Source: Streptomyces africanus
Lineage (GTDB): Bacteria > Actinomycetota > Actinomycetes > Streptomycetales > Streptomycetaceae
Direction of reading: 5' to 3'
NCBI RefSeq assembly: GCF_002150735.1
Contig: NZ_MUKA01000038.1
Coordinates: 1-64,000, forward strand
Length of the DNA: 64,000 nt
The notes beneath the pieces are model-generated. The model was not told the DNA's origin, ran no database searches, and saw only the letters and a program-made list of their open reading frames with translations. Numbering within the stretch: position 1 is the stretch's first letter; each line of letters starts with the position of its first letter. Both the position numbers and the translations under genes were made by a program. Of the stretch, positions 1 to 16,484 are shown one piece after another.

Positions 1-7678
<7,678 letters not shown>

Positions 7679-7827
7679 TGCAATCCCCTCGGGAAGATTC
7701 ACCAGGTCCATGCAGCCGTCCCGGCCGTCGCAGCGCGATCAGCGCTCGGCGTTCCAGGGCCCCGGGCCATGCATGAAGCGCTGCCTCGGGGCCGGCTGTC
7801 GCAGCGGGCGGGGCAGCGTCGTGATCG

Positions 7828-7870
7828 ATGGTGGCCGAGCGCGCTGACAGCGCACTGACCGAGAACTGAC
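7828..7870 (-). promoter_or_regulatory. SARP-type promoter of the NRPS gene
   Basis: Three CTGAC pentamers (read on + strand) begin at 7844, 7855 and 7866, exactly 11 bp apart. Read in the direction of transcription they are GTCAG direct repeats. The innermost repeat is followed, at the same distance as in two other promoters here, by a CACCAT -10-like box (7828-7833). Direct repeats at one helical turn are the known recognition pattern of SARP activators. The site lies about 150-190 bp upstream of the NRPS start in a 207-bp gap with no gene. Confidence 0.75.
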
Positions 7871-7885
7871 GGTTCGCGGCGGCGG

Positions 7886-8593
7886 TCAGCCGCAGCCGCC
7901 CGCGTGGCCGTCGTCGGCCGAGCGGCCGATGCCCACCGCCCCGGCGGTGGCGGGGGCCAGGGCCGTCGCGGAGGGCGCCTTGGCGCGCAGGTGTTCCACG
8001 AAGGCGTCGAGCCGGTCGAGCCCCCAGAAGCGGGTGAAGCCGTGCACGAGGAACGGCACTCCGAAGACGCCGTCCTTGCAGACCTCCATCAGGATGTCCG
8101 CACCGCGCTCGCGCAGTTCGGGGTCCTGGGCGGCGCGGGAGATCACCTCGGGATCGATCCCGAGCCCGCGGCCGATGTCCGCGATGGTCGCCGGGTCGCA
8201 GATGTCGCGCCCCTCGCCGAACCGGGCCCGGTAGACCGCGGCGATGTAGTCGTGCCCCCGGCCCTCCCGGGCCGCCACCAGGTAGCCCAGGTGCGGGACC
8301 TCCCAGAGCGGCTCGACGTCCACGGGCCAGGTCACGGAGATGCCGCGTGCCTTGGTGATCCGGCCGATGTCCTGGAGGACGTACCGGTTCTTCTCCCGCG
8401 ACATCTCCGAGTACGGGAACCGTCCGCCGCGTTCTCGCAGCATCCGCGCGCTGGTGTCGTCCGGTTCGAAGAACGGCAGCCACTCCAGCCGTTCCACCAG
8501 GTCCTTGTGGTGCTCCGTCAGGTCCTGGTACGCGAGCCAGGAGTACGGGCTGCGCAGGGAGAAGTAGAAACGCGGGGTCTTGTTCTTGGGCAT
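7886..8593 (-). CDS. DsbA-family / 2-hydroxychromene-2-carboxylate isomerase-like protein
   Basis: A 235-residue thioredoxin-fold protein of the DsbA/kappa-GST superfamily. The N-terminal FYFSLRSPYSW motif is diagnostic: an active-site Ser stands where a CxxC would be, so it is not a disulphide oxidase. The family includes glutathione-dependent cis/trans isomerases. It is the last gene of the ACP-KS-KS-KR set (15 bp after the ketoreductase). Related isomerases occur in clusters for cinnamoyl-capped peptides, where they are thought to set a Z double bond in the polyene. By analogy I infer double-bond isomerisation of the acyl intermediate. The last ~30 residues are Ala/Gly-rich and look disordered. 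Confidence 0.85.
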   Translation of the reverse strand: MPKNKTPRFYFSLRSPYSWLAYQDLTEHHKDLVERLEWLPFFEPDDTSARMLRERGGRFPYSEMSREKNRYVLQDIGRITKARGISVTWPVDVEPLWEVPHLGYLVAAREGRGHDYIAAVYRARFGEGRDICDPATIADIGRGLGIDPEVISRAAQDPELRERGADILMEVCKDGVFGVPFLVHGFTRFWGLDRLDAFVEHLRAKAPSATALAPATAGAVGIGRSADDGHAGGCG

Positions 8594-8608
8594 GGTGCTC
8601 CTTACCGG

Positions 8609-9355
8609 TCAGACGACGAGGCCGCCGTCGACGCCGAAGACCTGTCCGGTGACATAGGCGGCGCGGTCGGAGACCAGGAACGACACGAGGTCCGCCACCT
8701 CCCGGGGGTGGCCGAGGCGGCCGAGCGGGATGCGCTCGGTCATTTTCCGTGTGTGCTCCGGCGCCAGCCCGGAGAGCATGTCGGTGTCGATGAAGCCCGG
8801 CGCCACGGCGTTGACGCGCACGCCGTAGCGCCCGGACTCCTTGGCCAGTGCCTTGCTGAACCCGATGATTCCGGCCTTGGACGCCGAGTAGTTGGTCTGG
8901 GTCGCGTTGCCGTACACGCCCGCGACGGACGACAGCGTGACGACGGTGCCCGCCCGGCGCTTCATCATGGAGAAGACGGCGGCCTTGCACAGGTGGTAGG
9001 TGCCGTCCAGGTTGGTGCGCAGGACGGCGTCCCAGTCCTCCTCGGGCAGCATCACCAGCGGGTTGTCGCGGACGATGCCGGCGCAGGAGACCGCCGCGTG
9101 CAGCGGGCCGAGCGCGTCCTCGGCGTTCCGCACGAAATCCCGTACGGCGCGGGCGTCGGCGACGTCGACGCGGGCGGTGAACACGCCCGCGCCCTCCTTC
9201 TCGGCCTCCTGGGCGACCGACCGGGCCGCCTCCTCGTCGGACCGGTAGCAGAACGCGACGTCGAAGCCGTCGCGCGCGAGCCCGGTGACCACGTGCCGCC
9301 CGATGCCCCGGGAGCCCCCGGTCACCAGTGCCAGCCTGCGGGCGTTCGTCTCCAC
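8609..9355 (-). CDS. 3-ketoacyl-ACP reductase (FabG-type SDR)
   Basis: A 248-residue classical short-chain dehydrogenase/reductase, expected to reduce 3-ketoacyl-ACP to the 3-hydroxy form with NADPH. Seen: N-terminal TGGSRGIGR cofactor motif, NAG-like SCAG, catalytic Ser-Tyr-Lys with YSASK, and the C-terminal VDGG typical of FabG. It starts directly after the KS-beta stop and clearly belongs to that operon. It is the only reductase seen beside the KS pair. No dehydratase or enoyl reductase is visible in the window, so the product would be a polyene if a dehydratase is supplied from elsewhere. Confidence 0.93.
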   Translation of the reverse strand: METNARRLALVTGGSRGIGRHVVTGLARDGFDVAFCYRSDEEAARSVAQEAEKEGAGVFTARVDVADARAVRDFVRNAEDALGPLHAAVSCAGIVRDNPLVMLPEEDWDAVLRTNLDGTYHLCKAAVFSMMKRRAGTVVTLSSVAGVYGNATQTNYSASKAGIIGFSKALAKESGRYGVRVNAVAPGFIDTDMLSGLAPEHTRKMTERIPLGRLGHPREVADLVSFLVSDRAAYVTGQVFGVDGGLVV

Positions 9356-10456
9356 TCAGCTCTCCTCGTTCGTCGTGGCGGCGAGCAGCGCGCAGCCGGC
9401 CGTGCCGTCCCGGTCGACCGCCGTCACGAGGGCGAGCGCGCCGGGTGGGGTTTCCTGGTCGTCGAGCACCGACAGCACCGACGCGAGTTGCAGGCTCGCG
9501 GTGGCCGCCGAGGTGTCCCCCAGCAGCGCCCGGTTGCCGAGCAGGTGGGGCACGGTCGAGCCGAGCACATCCGCGATCGCTGCCTCCTCGACGCCGGCCA
9601 GGCTCCCGCCCGTTTCGGCCGGGGCCACCACGCGCACGTCCTCGGCGCGCGCACCGGCCTGCTTCAGGGCCTCGCGTACGCACTCCGCCAAGGCCGCGCG
9701 GGCGTCTGCCGGTTCGGCGAAGGCGCGGAACCGGGTGGTCAGCAGGCGGGCTCGCGCGCGCCGGCCGGCGGCCCGGGCGTCCTGCGCGGTCTCCAGGAGG
9801 AACACCGCGCCGCCCTCGCCCAGCGGGGACGTGCGGTCGTCGCCGTCCCGGCCGTGCCATTCCAGCCAGGCGCGCTGTACGGAGTACTCCTCGGCCGCGC
9901 CGCACAGCACCCGTGCGCAGTGGCCGCCGCGGTGCAGCCGGGTGGCGTAGCTCAGCGCGGTCAGCCCGGTCAGGCGGCCGCCGGCGATGGTGGTGTTCGG
10001 CCCTTTGATGCCGTGCCAGATGGCGCTCTGTCCGGCGGCCCGGTTCATCACCGTGTTCGGGAAACGGGCCGGGTCGACGTGGTACGGGCGCTCCCCCGCG
10101 AGTGAGTCGCGGGTGAAGTCCATGATGCTCTGCACACTGCCCGAGCCGGTGCCCAGCACCAGCCCGGTGTCCTCGGGCCGGGACGTCAGCTCCGGTCCGC
10201 CGTCGGCCAGCAGCAGGCCGACGGCGGTCACCGCGATGGCGGTGACCCTGTCCATGGTGCGGGTGCCCTTGCGGCCGATGTGCTCGGTGACGTCGAAGTC
10301 CGGCACCAGACCGCCCTCGGTGAACGGTCCCGGGCAGGTCTCGGGGTCGAGCGCGGTGATCGCGCCGCGGCTGGCCCGGATGCCCGTGCGGAAGGGCTCG
10401 CTGCCCACCCCGTACGGGGACACCGCCGACCAGGTGGAGAAGACCAGTGCGGACAT
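9356..10456 (-). CDS. KS-beta / chain length factor-like ketosynthase
   Basis: A 366-residue ketosynthase-fold protein that lacks the catalytic cysteine: the nucleophile region reads NTTIAGGR instead of TACA. That is the hallmark of a type II PKS chain length factor, which dimerises with the KS-alpha subunit and sets chain length. Its ATG overlaps the KS-alpha stop by one base, indicating translational coupling and a heterodimer. I place the start at 10456; longer reading upstream would only run into the KS-alpha gene. Confidence 0.88.
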   Translation of the reverse strand: MSALVFSTWSAVSPYGVGSEPFRTGIRASRGAITALDPETCPGPFTEGGLVPDFDVTEHIGRKGTRTMDRVTAIAVTAVGLLLADGGPELTSRPEDTGLVLGTGSGSVQSIMDFTRDSLAGERPYHVDPARFPNTVMNRAAGQSAIWHGIKGPNTTIAGGRLTGLTALSYATRLHRGGHCARVLCGAAEEYSVQRAWLEWHGRDGDDRTSPLGEGGAVFLLETAQDARAAGRRARARLLTTRFRAFAEPADARAALAECVREALKQAGARAEDVRVVAPAETGGSLAGVEEAAIADVLGSTVPHLLGNRALLGDTSAATASLQLASVLSVLDDQETPPGALALVTAVDRDGTAGCALLAATTNEES

Positions 10457-11688
10457 CAGGCGGCCTCCCGGTGCCGGCCCAGGATGAGCACGGCGTTGTT
10501 GCCCGCGAAGGCGAGCGCGTTGTTCTGCACCACGGACAGCTCGGCGGGACGCGCCTGGTTGGGCACGCAGTCCAGCCCGCAGTCCGGGTCGGTCTCCCGG
10601 TGGTTGATGGTGGGCGGGATGAAACCCTCGGCGATGGACAGGGCGCAGGCGGCCGAGCCGAGGGCACTCGCCGCGCCCATGCTGTGCCCGACCATCGACT
10701 TGATGGAGACGGTGGGCGGCGGGGCGTCGAAGACCTGGCGGATGGCGCCCGCCTCGGTCACGTCGTTGGCCTTGGTACCGGTGCCGTGGGCCGAGATGAA
10801 GTCGACGTCCGCGGCGCTGATCCCGGCGTTGCGGTGGGCCAGTGCCATGCAGCGGGCGAGGCTGTCCTGGTCGGGGGCGACGGGATGGTGGGCGTCGCAG
10901 GTGAGCCCGTAGCCGAGGACCTCGGCGTAGATGCGGGCGCCGCGTGCCCGGGCGGACTCCAGGCTCTCCATCATGAGGATGCCCGCGCCCTCGCCGGTGA
11001 GGATGCCCTTGCGGTCCCGGTCGAAGGGCTGGCACACCTCCGGGGCGATGGTCCCCAGCCGGTAGAAGCCGGCGAAGGTCTTGCGGCACACGGCGTCGGC
11101 TCCGCCGCACAGCGCCACGTCGACGTCGCCGGCCCGGATCGCGTCGTAGCCGCTGCCGATCGCGTAGTTGCCGGCCGCGCAGGCGGTGGGGATGGTCAGG
11201 GCCTCGACGTCGGTCAGTCCGAGCTCCCGGACGATGCTGGAGGAGAGCCTGGCGGCGTGGGCCCGGCGTACGACACCTGGGGAGAGGTGCTCCGGACCCT
11301 TCTCGAGCTGTTCGCCGGCCAGCAGGTCGAGGTCGCGGGACTCCGCGTCCGTGGTACCGACCGACACCATGGCCCGCCGGCCGCGGAGTTCCTCCGGGTC
11401 GATCCCCGCGTCGGCGACGGCCATGTTGGCCGCCGCCACGGAGAACTGGGTGGCCCGGCCCAGTTCCTCCGGTTCGATGGTGCGGATCCATTCCGCCGGG
11501 TCGAAGTCGGCGACCTCGCACCCGTAGGAGTGCGCGAAACCGGTGGTGTCGAAGGCCGTGATGGGCTTGGCCCCGCTCCGGCCGGCCCGCAGTCCGGCCA
11601 GGAACTCCCCGGCCCCCAGGCCGATGCTGGTGACCAGGCCGAGTCCGGTGATCACCACCTGGCGCGGCCGCTGATCGTTGTCGTACAC
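10456..11688 (-). CDS. KS-alpha (FabF-type ketosynthase)
   Basis: A 410-residue condensing enzyme performing Claisen condensation of malonyl-ACP on a growing chain. The catalytic Cys sits in PTACAAGNYA, and both active-site histidines are present (SAHGTGTKAND and VGHSMGAA). It starts at GTG 11688 and follows the ACP by 45 bp. The partner is the next gene, a Cys-less KS-beta. A KS/CLF pair with only ACP, KR and isomerase resembles minimal systems for highly reducing type II polyenes rather than aromatic polyketides, because no cyclase or aromatase is present. Confidence 0.93.
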   Translation of the reverse strand: MYDNDQRPRQVVITGLGLVTSIGLGAGEFLAGLRAGRSGAKPITAFDTTGFAHSYGCEVADFDPAEWIRTIEPEELGRATQFSVAAANMAVADAGIDPEELRGRRAMVSVGTTDAESRDLDLLAGEQLEKGPEHLSPGVVRRAHAARLSSSIVRELGLTDVEALTIPTACAAGNYAIGSGYDAIRAGDVDVALCGGADAVCRKTFAGFYRLGTIAPEVCQPFDRDRKGILTGEGAGILMMESLESARARGARIYAEVLGYGLTCDAHHPVAPDQDSLARCMALAHRNAGISAADVDFISAHGTGTKANDVTEAGAIRQVFDAPPPTVSIKSMVGHSMGAASALGSAACALSIAEGFIPPTINHRETDPDCGLDCVPNQARPAELSVVQNNALAFAGNNAVLILGRHREAA

Positions 11689-11733
11689 CCTGTACTCCAG
11701 TCCCTCACGCCCGGCCCGGCCGGGCAGTGCCGG

Positions 11734-11994
11734 CTACTTGGCGGCGACGGCCTGGTCGACGACGTCGACGACGGCGTCGAGGTGGACCAGGCGGGGCAGC
11801 ACGCTCTGGTCGAGGTCGATGCCGTACGTCCGCTCAAGGGTGGAGAGGATCTCGATGGCACCCATCGAGTCCGCTTCGTGGTCCTCCTTGAACCGGCTGG
11901 TGCCGGTCATGTCCGACGGCTCGATCTCGAGGATGTCGCAGATGATGCCCTTGATCTCGGTACGCCGTTCGGCGCTGGTGGCTGCAGTAGTCAT
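11734..11994 (-). CDS. Acyl carrier protein
   Basis: An 86-residue ACP with the phosphopantetheine attachment serine in EADSMGAIEI, acidic and helical like other carrier proteins. First gene of the ACP/KS-alpha/KS-beta/KR/isomerase operon. Two starts are possible, ATG 11994 and GTG 12000. I prefer the ATG because the predicted transcription start from the SARP-type promoter falls at about 11995, which would make a leaderless or nearly leaderless mRNA. No convincing ribosome site precedes either start. Confidence 0.9.
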   Translation of the reverse strand: MTTAATSAERRTEIKGIICDILEIEPSDMTGTSRFKEDHEADSMGAIEILSTLERTYGIDLDQSVLPRLVHLDAVVDVVDQAVAAK

Positions 11995-12001
11995 GCACAC
12001 G

Positions 12002-12044
12002 ATGCTGGAGCAAGCGGCTGACAGCCCACTGACCGCGAACTGAC
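12002..12044 (-). promoter_or_regulatory. SARP-type promoter of the ACP/PKS operon
   Basis: CTGAC pentamers start at 12018, 12029 and 12040, again 11 bp apart. A CAGCAT -10-like box (12002-12007) sits at the same offset as in the NRPS promoter. The site fills the 72-bp gap between the LysR gene and the ACP gene, so the predicted transcript starts essentially at the ACP initiation codon. Confidence 0.78.
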
Positions 12045-12072
12045 GTGGCGTGCCAGCGAGTTCCGAAGCGGT

Positions 12073-13062
12073 TCAGCCGGAGCCGGGCAAGTCCGGGGGA
12101 GGGTCCGTCAGGTAGCGCCGGACCTCGCGGAAGTCCTCGGGGTGGGCGACCATCCACGACCAGTAGCGCGGGATCGTGCGGGCGTAGTCGCAGTAGTAGC
12201 TGCGCACGCTCTCCAGCAGCGTCCCCACGGTCGACCGGCTGATCGCCCCCGTGCGCCACACCAGCAGCAGCTCGCAGGTGTGGGCGTCCGAGATCGGGAC
12301 GAGGCTGACGTCCTTGGTGGCACCGGTCGGCACGGTGAGCGCGGCCACGCCGGCCTCGCGGACCCAGCTCATCGCCTCATGGTGCCCGCGGACCCGGTGC
12401 ACCGACTCGGGCTGGTGGTCGACGAGATCGGCGAAGGCCGCCTTCTCGTGGTCGTGGAACCAGTGGCCACGCGCGTAGCGAACCCAGGCGAGCGAACGCA
12501 GCTGGGCCGCGCCGACGGGTTCCTCCCCGGCCAGCCGGTGGTCGGTGGGCAGGGCCAGCCACATCGGCTCGCGGACCACGACAGCCGTGTTGAGCGGCAG
12601 TTTCTTGACGTCGATCGACTGGCGGTTCGGCGGACTGGGCACCAGCGCCAGGTTGAGCAGCCCCTCGCCGACCGCGCTCATCGCGTCGGCCGGGTCCACC
12701 GTCTCGGTCTGCACCTCGACGGCGGGCAGGCACGCGGCGATCGCGTCCCTGAGCGCGGGCGGCGTCCATTCCACGTTCCCGACGCGCAGCGTGTTGGTGC
12801 TCTGTGCGGCCACCTCGGCGAGGAGGGCGTCACCGCGACGGGCCAGGTCGACGAGCATCGGGATCAGTCGCTCGCCGAGCGGAGTGGGCACCACGCCGCT
12901 GTGCGACCGTACGAACAACTCCCCGCCGAACTCGCGCTCAAGACGGCGCAGTTGGGAGGAAAGGGCGGGCTGCGGAAGACTGAGCTGGATTGCGGCCGCG
13001 GAGATGCTCCCGGCGCTTGCGATGGCGGCTACGAGTCGGGCATGCCGTAACTCGACGCGCAT
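12073..13062 (-). CDS. LysR-family transcriptional regulator (TTA codon at residue 5)
   Basis: A 329-residue regulator. The N-terminal winged helix-turn-helix is recognisable from about residue 5 to 60 (SISAAAIQLSLPQPALSSQL), followed by a two-lobed effector-binding domain. I chose ATG 13062 because LysR proteins begin only a few residues before the HTH; an in-frame start at 13131 would add 23 unlikely residues. Codon 5 is TTA (13048-13050), the rare leucine codon read by the bldA tRNA, so translation is probably tied to development. It is the only regulator here in which I noticed a TTA codon. Co-oriented with the PKS genes; its ligand is unknown. Confidence 0.9.
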   Translation of the reverse strand: MRVELRHARLVAAIASAGSISAAAIQLSLPQPALSSQLRRLEREFGGELFVRSHSGVVPTPLGERLIPMLVDLARRGDALLAEVAAQSTNTLRVGNVEWTPPALRDAIAACLPAVEVQTETVDPADAMSAVGEGLLNLALVPSPPNRQSIDVKKLPLNTAVVVREPMWLALPTDHRLAGEEPVGAAQLRSLAWVRYARGHWFHDHEKAAFADLVDHQPESVHRVRGHHEAMSWVREAGVAALTVPTGATKDVSLVPISDAHTCELLLVWRTGAISRSTVGTLLESVRSYYCDYARTIPRYWSWMVAHPEDFREVRRYLTDPPPDLPGSG

Positions 13063-13208
13063 TGCGGACCCAGCCTTCCCCGTTCCCCCGTACACAGCAC
13101 GTGCGTTTGCCCCAGGCGGGGGCATACGCACGACTCACCGTAACACCGGCGTTATTGAATCACGGTGGTCACGGATGCTGTGGGGAGTTTCCGCTTCCGG
13201 CTGACGGG

Positions 13209-13997
13209 TCAGCCGGCGAGGATCAGGGAGCCGTGGGGTCGTCCCAAGACGTCGTCCTGATGGAGGATCGCCTCGTACACGGCGTGCAGAGAACGTCCCG
13301 GTTCCACGCCGAGGTCCTCGGCCAGGCGCCGGCGGGCCCGGTGGAACACGTCGAGGGCCTCTGTCTGCCGGCCGTCGCGGTACAGGGCCAGCATCAGCAG
13401 TTCGCTGAGGCGTTCACGGCCGGGATGCTCGGCGGCCAGCTGACGCAGCTCCGGCACCGGCACGCGTTCCACACCGACCGCCAGTTTCGCGGTGACCAGG
13501 TCCTCGTGAGCGGTGAGCCGGCGCTCCTCCAGACGCACGGACGCAGTCCGGCAGCGGAATCCCTCACTGACGTCCAGCAGGGCCGCGCCCCGCCACATGC
13601 CCAGTGCCTGCTCCAGCACACGCACCGCCATCGTGGGATCCTGACCGACCAGGGCGGAGCCCCGGTCCGCGAGGGCCATGAAGCGGTGGGCGTCGACCGA
13701 CTCGGGCGGTACGTCGAGCAGATAACCGGTGCCGACGGTGCGTACGAGCTCGCGCCCCTCTCTCCCGGCCACGGAGGCCAGGAGTCTGCGCAGCCGGGTC
13801 ACGTTGGCCTGCAGGGCGTTCTTCGCGTTGGTCATGCGCTCGTCGCCCCAGAGTTCGTCCACGAGCTGGTCGAACGGAACGGGCTGGGCCGGGGCCAGGG
13901 CCAGCAGGGCGAGCACCGAGCTCACCCGCTTCGAAGTCACGCCCCAGCTCTGTGCGCCTCGAGTGAGTACAAGTGATCCAAGTATGTGGATCTCCAC
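13209..13997 (-). CDS. SARP-family pathway activator
   Basis: A 262-residue small SARP: an OmpR-like winged helix DNA-binding domain (about residues 1-95, starting VEIHILGSLVL) followed by a bacterial transcriptional activation domain with helical repeats. No ATPase domain follows, so it is of the ActII-ORF4/DnrI size class. I chose GTG 13997 because it opens directly on the conserved domain and has a GGGGG ribosome site; the 38 residues of upstream open frame look unconserved. SARPs bind direct repeats next to the -10 box and recruit RNA polymerase. Three promoters in this cluster carry such repeats, so this protein is their most likely activator. Confidence 0.92.
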   Translation of the reverse strand: MEIHILGSLVLTRGAQSWGVTSKRVSSVLALLALAPAQPVPFDQLVDELWGDERMTNAKNALQANVTRLRRLLASVAGREGRELVRTVGTGYLLDVPPESVDAHRFMALADRGSALVGQDPTMAVRVLEQALGMWRGAALLDVSEGFRCRTASVRLEERRLTAHEDLVTAKLAVGVERVPVPELRQLAAEHPGRERLSELLMLALYRDGRQTEALDVFHRARRRLAEDLGVEPGRSLHAVYEAILHQDDVLGRPHGSLILAG

Positions 13998-14121
13998 GTT
14001 TTTTAACCCCCGTCGTCGTCTGATCCAATCCTTGCCCGCTTGAAGGCGTAAGAGAAATACCAACCCTGCGGTTTTGCCATACCTGGCAGATATGACTGCG
14101 GAATGCGCCATTCCAGAAAAT

Positions 14122-14158
14122 GGTGCTGGGCCGCTCAGCAGGTGAGCGGCCCAGCACC
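14122..14158 (-). terminator. Hairpin terminator after the MMPL gene
   Basis: A perfect 16-bp inverted repeat (14122-14137 with 14143-14158) around a 5-base loop. It lies 60 bp past the MMPL stop and upstream of the SARP gene, so it probably separates the two leftward transcripts. No T-run, as is common in Streptomyces. Confidence 0.75.
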
Positions 14159-14217
14159 TGGCCTTCCCGGGGGATTGGAAGGCCGTTCGGACGGCTGCCG
14201 GTCAGGGCAGCCATGGT

Positions 14218-16464
14218 TCATACGCGCCCGGATTCACGCATTCGGTAGGGGGTTGCACCCTCAGAAACAGCCGCTCCGGTCTGCTTTGACTGTGCCGTCC
14301 GCATCCTTCGGGACGGCCACCAGGTCGCGTTGCCGAGCAGGGTCAGGACCGACGGCAGGATCATGATCCGCACGATGAAGGCGTCGAGCAGGACCGCGGC
14401 GGCCAGGACGAAGCCCATCTGCTTCATCTCGACCAGGGTGAGGAAGACGAAGCTGGCGAAGACGGTGACCATCACCACCGCCGCACTGGTCACCACGCCG
14501 GCGGAGTTGCCGATCCCCTCCAGTACGGCCCTGCGGGTGTCCAGACCGCGCATGGCCGCCTCCTTGATCCGGCTGACCACGAAGACCTGGTAGTCCATCG
14601 ACAGCCCGAAGAGGATGACGAACAGGAACAGCGGTACCCGGGCCCCGATCGCTCCGGTGGAGTGGAAGTCGAGGATGCTCTCCGCCCATTGACCCTGGAA
14701 GACCAGGACCAGCAGGCCGAAGGCGGACGCGACCGAGAGCAGGTTGAGCACGGTGCCGATGACGCCGATGACCACCGACCGGAAGGCCAGCACCGTCACG
14801 GCGAACGTCACCAGCAGCAGGAAGCCGACCACCAGCGGGAGCTTGGCGTTCTGGTGGTCCAGGTAGTCGACGTCGCGGGCGATGTCACCGGTGACGTACG
14901 CCTCGGCGCCGGGCACCTTGCCCACGGTCGCGGGCAGGTAGTCGTCGCGGACGCGGTCGAGCGACTGGAGCGCCTGCGGCGAGCTGGGCTTGGACGGCAC
15001 GGAGAGCATCAGGCTGGTGATCCGCCGATCGCCGGAGGAGGTCAGCTTGAACGCGGCGTCCTTGGCGAACAGCGGGTCCGCCTGGGCCCGTCGGCGCAGG
15101 TCCTCCACCGCCTTCACCACCTGCGGTGAGCGGTCCGCGTCGGCGCGCACCACGACTTGGTGCTGGACGAGCATCTCCGGGAAGGCGGCGGTCAGCCGGT
15201 CGTAGGTCTGCACCGCGGGGATCTCGCGGGAGAAGGTGTCCCTCCCCAGCACGCTCAGTTTCAGGTCGAGGGCGGGCGCCGCCAGGCCCAGCATGATGAG
15301 CACCGAGACCAGCAGGGTGACCCCGGGGCGCCGGGTCGCGGGCCGCAGCAGCGCGTTCCACGTCCTGCTCGTGCCACCGTGGTCCCTGGTCCGCTTGCCG
15401 TGGGCCGCGCGACGGGCCGCACGGCGCTCGGCCCGGGCACCGAGCTTGGCCAGCAGGGCGGGCAGGACCGTCAGCGAGCTGGCCATGGCGACCAGGACGA
15501 CGATGATGGCGCCGGTGGCGATCGAGGAGAAGATGACGTCGGTCGCGAGGTAGAGCGTCGCGGTCGAGACGATCACCGCGAAACCGGAGATCACGACGGC
15601 CCGGCCGGCGGTGGCCGCGGCGAGTTCCACGACGGCCTGCGAACCGAGCCGGCCGCCGGCCTTGGCCCGCTCCTCGCGGTCCCGCTTCAGGTAGAAGAGC
15701 GAGTAGTCGACGCCGACGGCCAGGCCGATCAGCAGGATGATGTTGTTGCCGACGCCCGCGTCGGGCAGGAGGTGCGAGGCGAGGCCGGACAGGCCCATGG
15801 CGGCGGCGATGGAGGAGAGCGCCAGCAGGACCGGAACTCCTGCCGCGATCACCGAACCGAAGGCGATCATCAGGGTGATGACGGTGACCGGCAGGGTGAG
15901 CATCTCGGAGAAGGCCAGGTCGTCACTGCGCTGCTGGTCGAGGCCCTTGCTCATCGAAGGGCCGCCGGTCTCCTGCACCCGCACGCCGGGGTGTGCCTGC
16001 TGCACGGCCTCGGTCTGCTCGACCAGCGGGCCGACCTTCTTGCGCGCGGCGAGCTCCTCGCCCGCCATGACGACCTGGACCATGAGGACCTTGCCGTCGC
16101 GGGAGAGGACCGGCTTCTCGACCCGGTCGACCTCCTGGAGCTTCTCCATCCGCGCGGTGGCGTCCGCGGCGGCGGCCCGGGCCGCGGACACGTCCAGCCT
16201 GCCGGACGGGGAGTCGATGACGATCTGCTCGACGGGCCGGCGCTGCAGGCCGCCCTCCGTGGCGATCGCCTCCGCCTTCCCGGCCTTGCCGACCCGGTAG
16301 TCCTCGGTGGTGGCGCTGTTGGTCCCCACGGCGGCCGACGCCCCGAGGCACAGCGCGACGAAGACGAACCAGCCCACGATGGCGCGCCAGGGGTGGGCCG
16401 CGCTCCAACTCGCCACCTTGACGGTGACCGAGCGTTTCTCCACTGTCTCCAGCCCCTTACTCAC
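14218..16464 (-). CDS. MMPL/RND-type membrane exporter
   Basis: A 748-residue inner-membrane transporter of the MMPL family, which exports lipids and lipid-like products. Two repeats of one TM helix, a large extracytoplasmic domain and a five- to six-helix bundle are visible; typical segments are LLIGLAVGVDYSLFYLKRDRE and ILFGLSMDYQVFVVSRIKE, each carrying the GxDY/MDY motif of proton-driven RND proteins. I chose GTG 16464, which starts at the conserved cytoplasmic N-terminus and has AGAAGAG upstream; a longer frame from 16629 crosses the promoter palindromes. In this cluster it is the obvious candidate to export, and give self-resistance to, the acyl-peptide. Confidence 0.92.
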   Translation of the reverse strand: MSKGLETVEKRSVTVKVASWSAAHPWRAIVGWFVFVALCLGASAAVGTNSATTEDYRVGKAGKAEAIATEGGLQRRPVEQIVIDSPSGRLDVSAARAAAADATARMEKLQEVDRVEKPVLSRDGKVLMVQVVMAGEELAARKKVGPLVEQTEAVQQAHPGVRVQETGGPSMSKGLDQQRSDDLAFSEMLTLPVTVITLMIAFGSVIAAGVPVLLALSSIAAAMGLSGLASHLLPDAGVGNNIILLIGLAVGVDYSLFYLKRDREERAKAGGRLGSQAVVELAAATAGRAVVISGFAVIVSTATLYLATDVIFSSIATGAIIVVLVAMASSLTVLPALLAKLGARAERRAARRAAHGKRTRDHGGTSRTWNALLRPATRRPGVTLLVSVLIMLGLAAPALDLKLSVLGRDTFSREIPAVQTYDRLTAAFPEMLVQHQVVVRADADRSPQVVKAVEDLRRRAQADPLFAKDAAFKLTSSGDRRITSLMLSVPSKPSSPQALQSLDRVRDDYLPATVGKVPGAEAYVTGDIARDVDYLDHQNAKLPLVVGFLLLVTFAVTVLAFRSVVIGVIGTVLNLLSVASAFGLLVLVFQGQWAESILDFHSTGAIGARVPLFLFVILFGLSMDYQVFVVSRIKEAAMRGLDTRRAVLEGIGNSAGVVTSAAVVMVTVFASFVFLTLVEMKQMGFVLAAAVLLDAFIVRIMILPSVLTLLGNATWWPSRRMRTAQSKQTGAAVSEGATPYRMRESGRV

Positions 16465-16484
16465 GTCGGCAATCTCTTCTACAT

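Noticed and set aside
13998..14111. N-terminal extension of the SARP to 300 residues
   Set aside because: The extra 38 residues are unlike SARP N-termini, and GTG 13997 has a good ribosome site exactly at the domain start.
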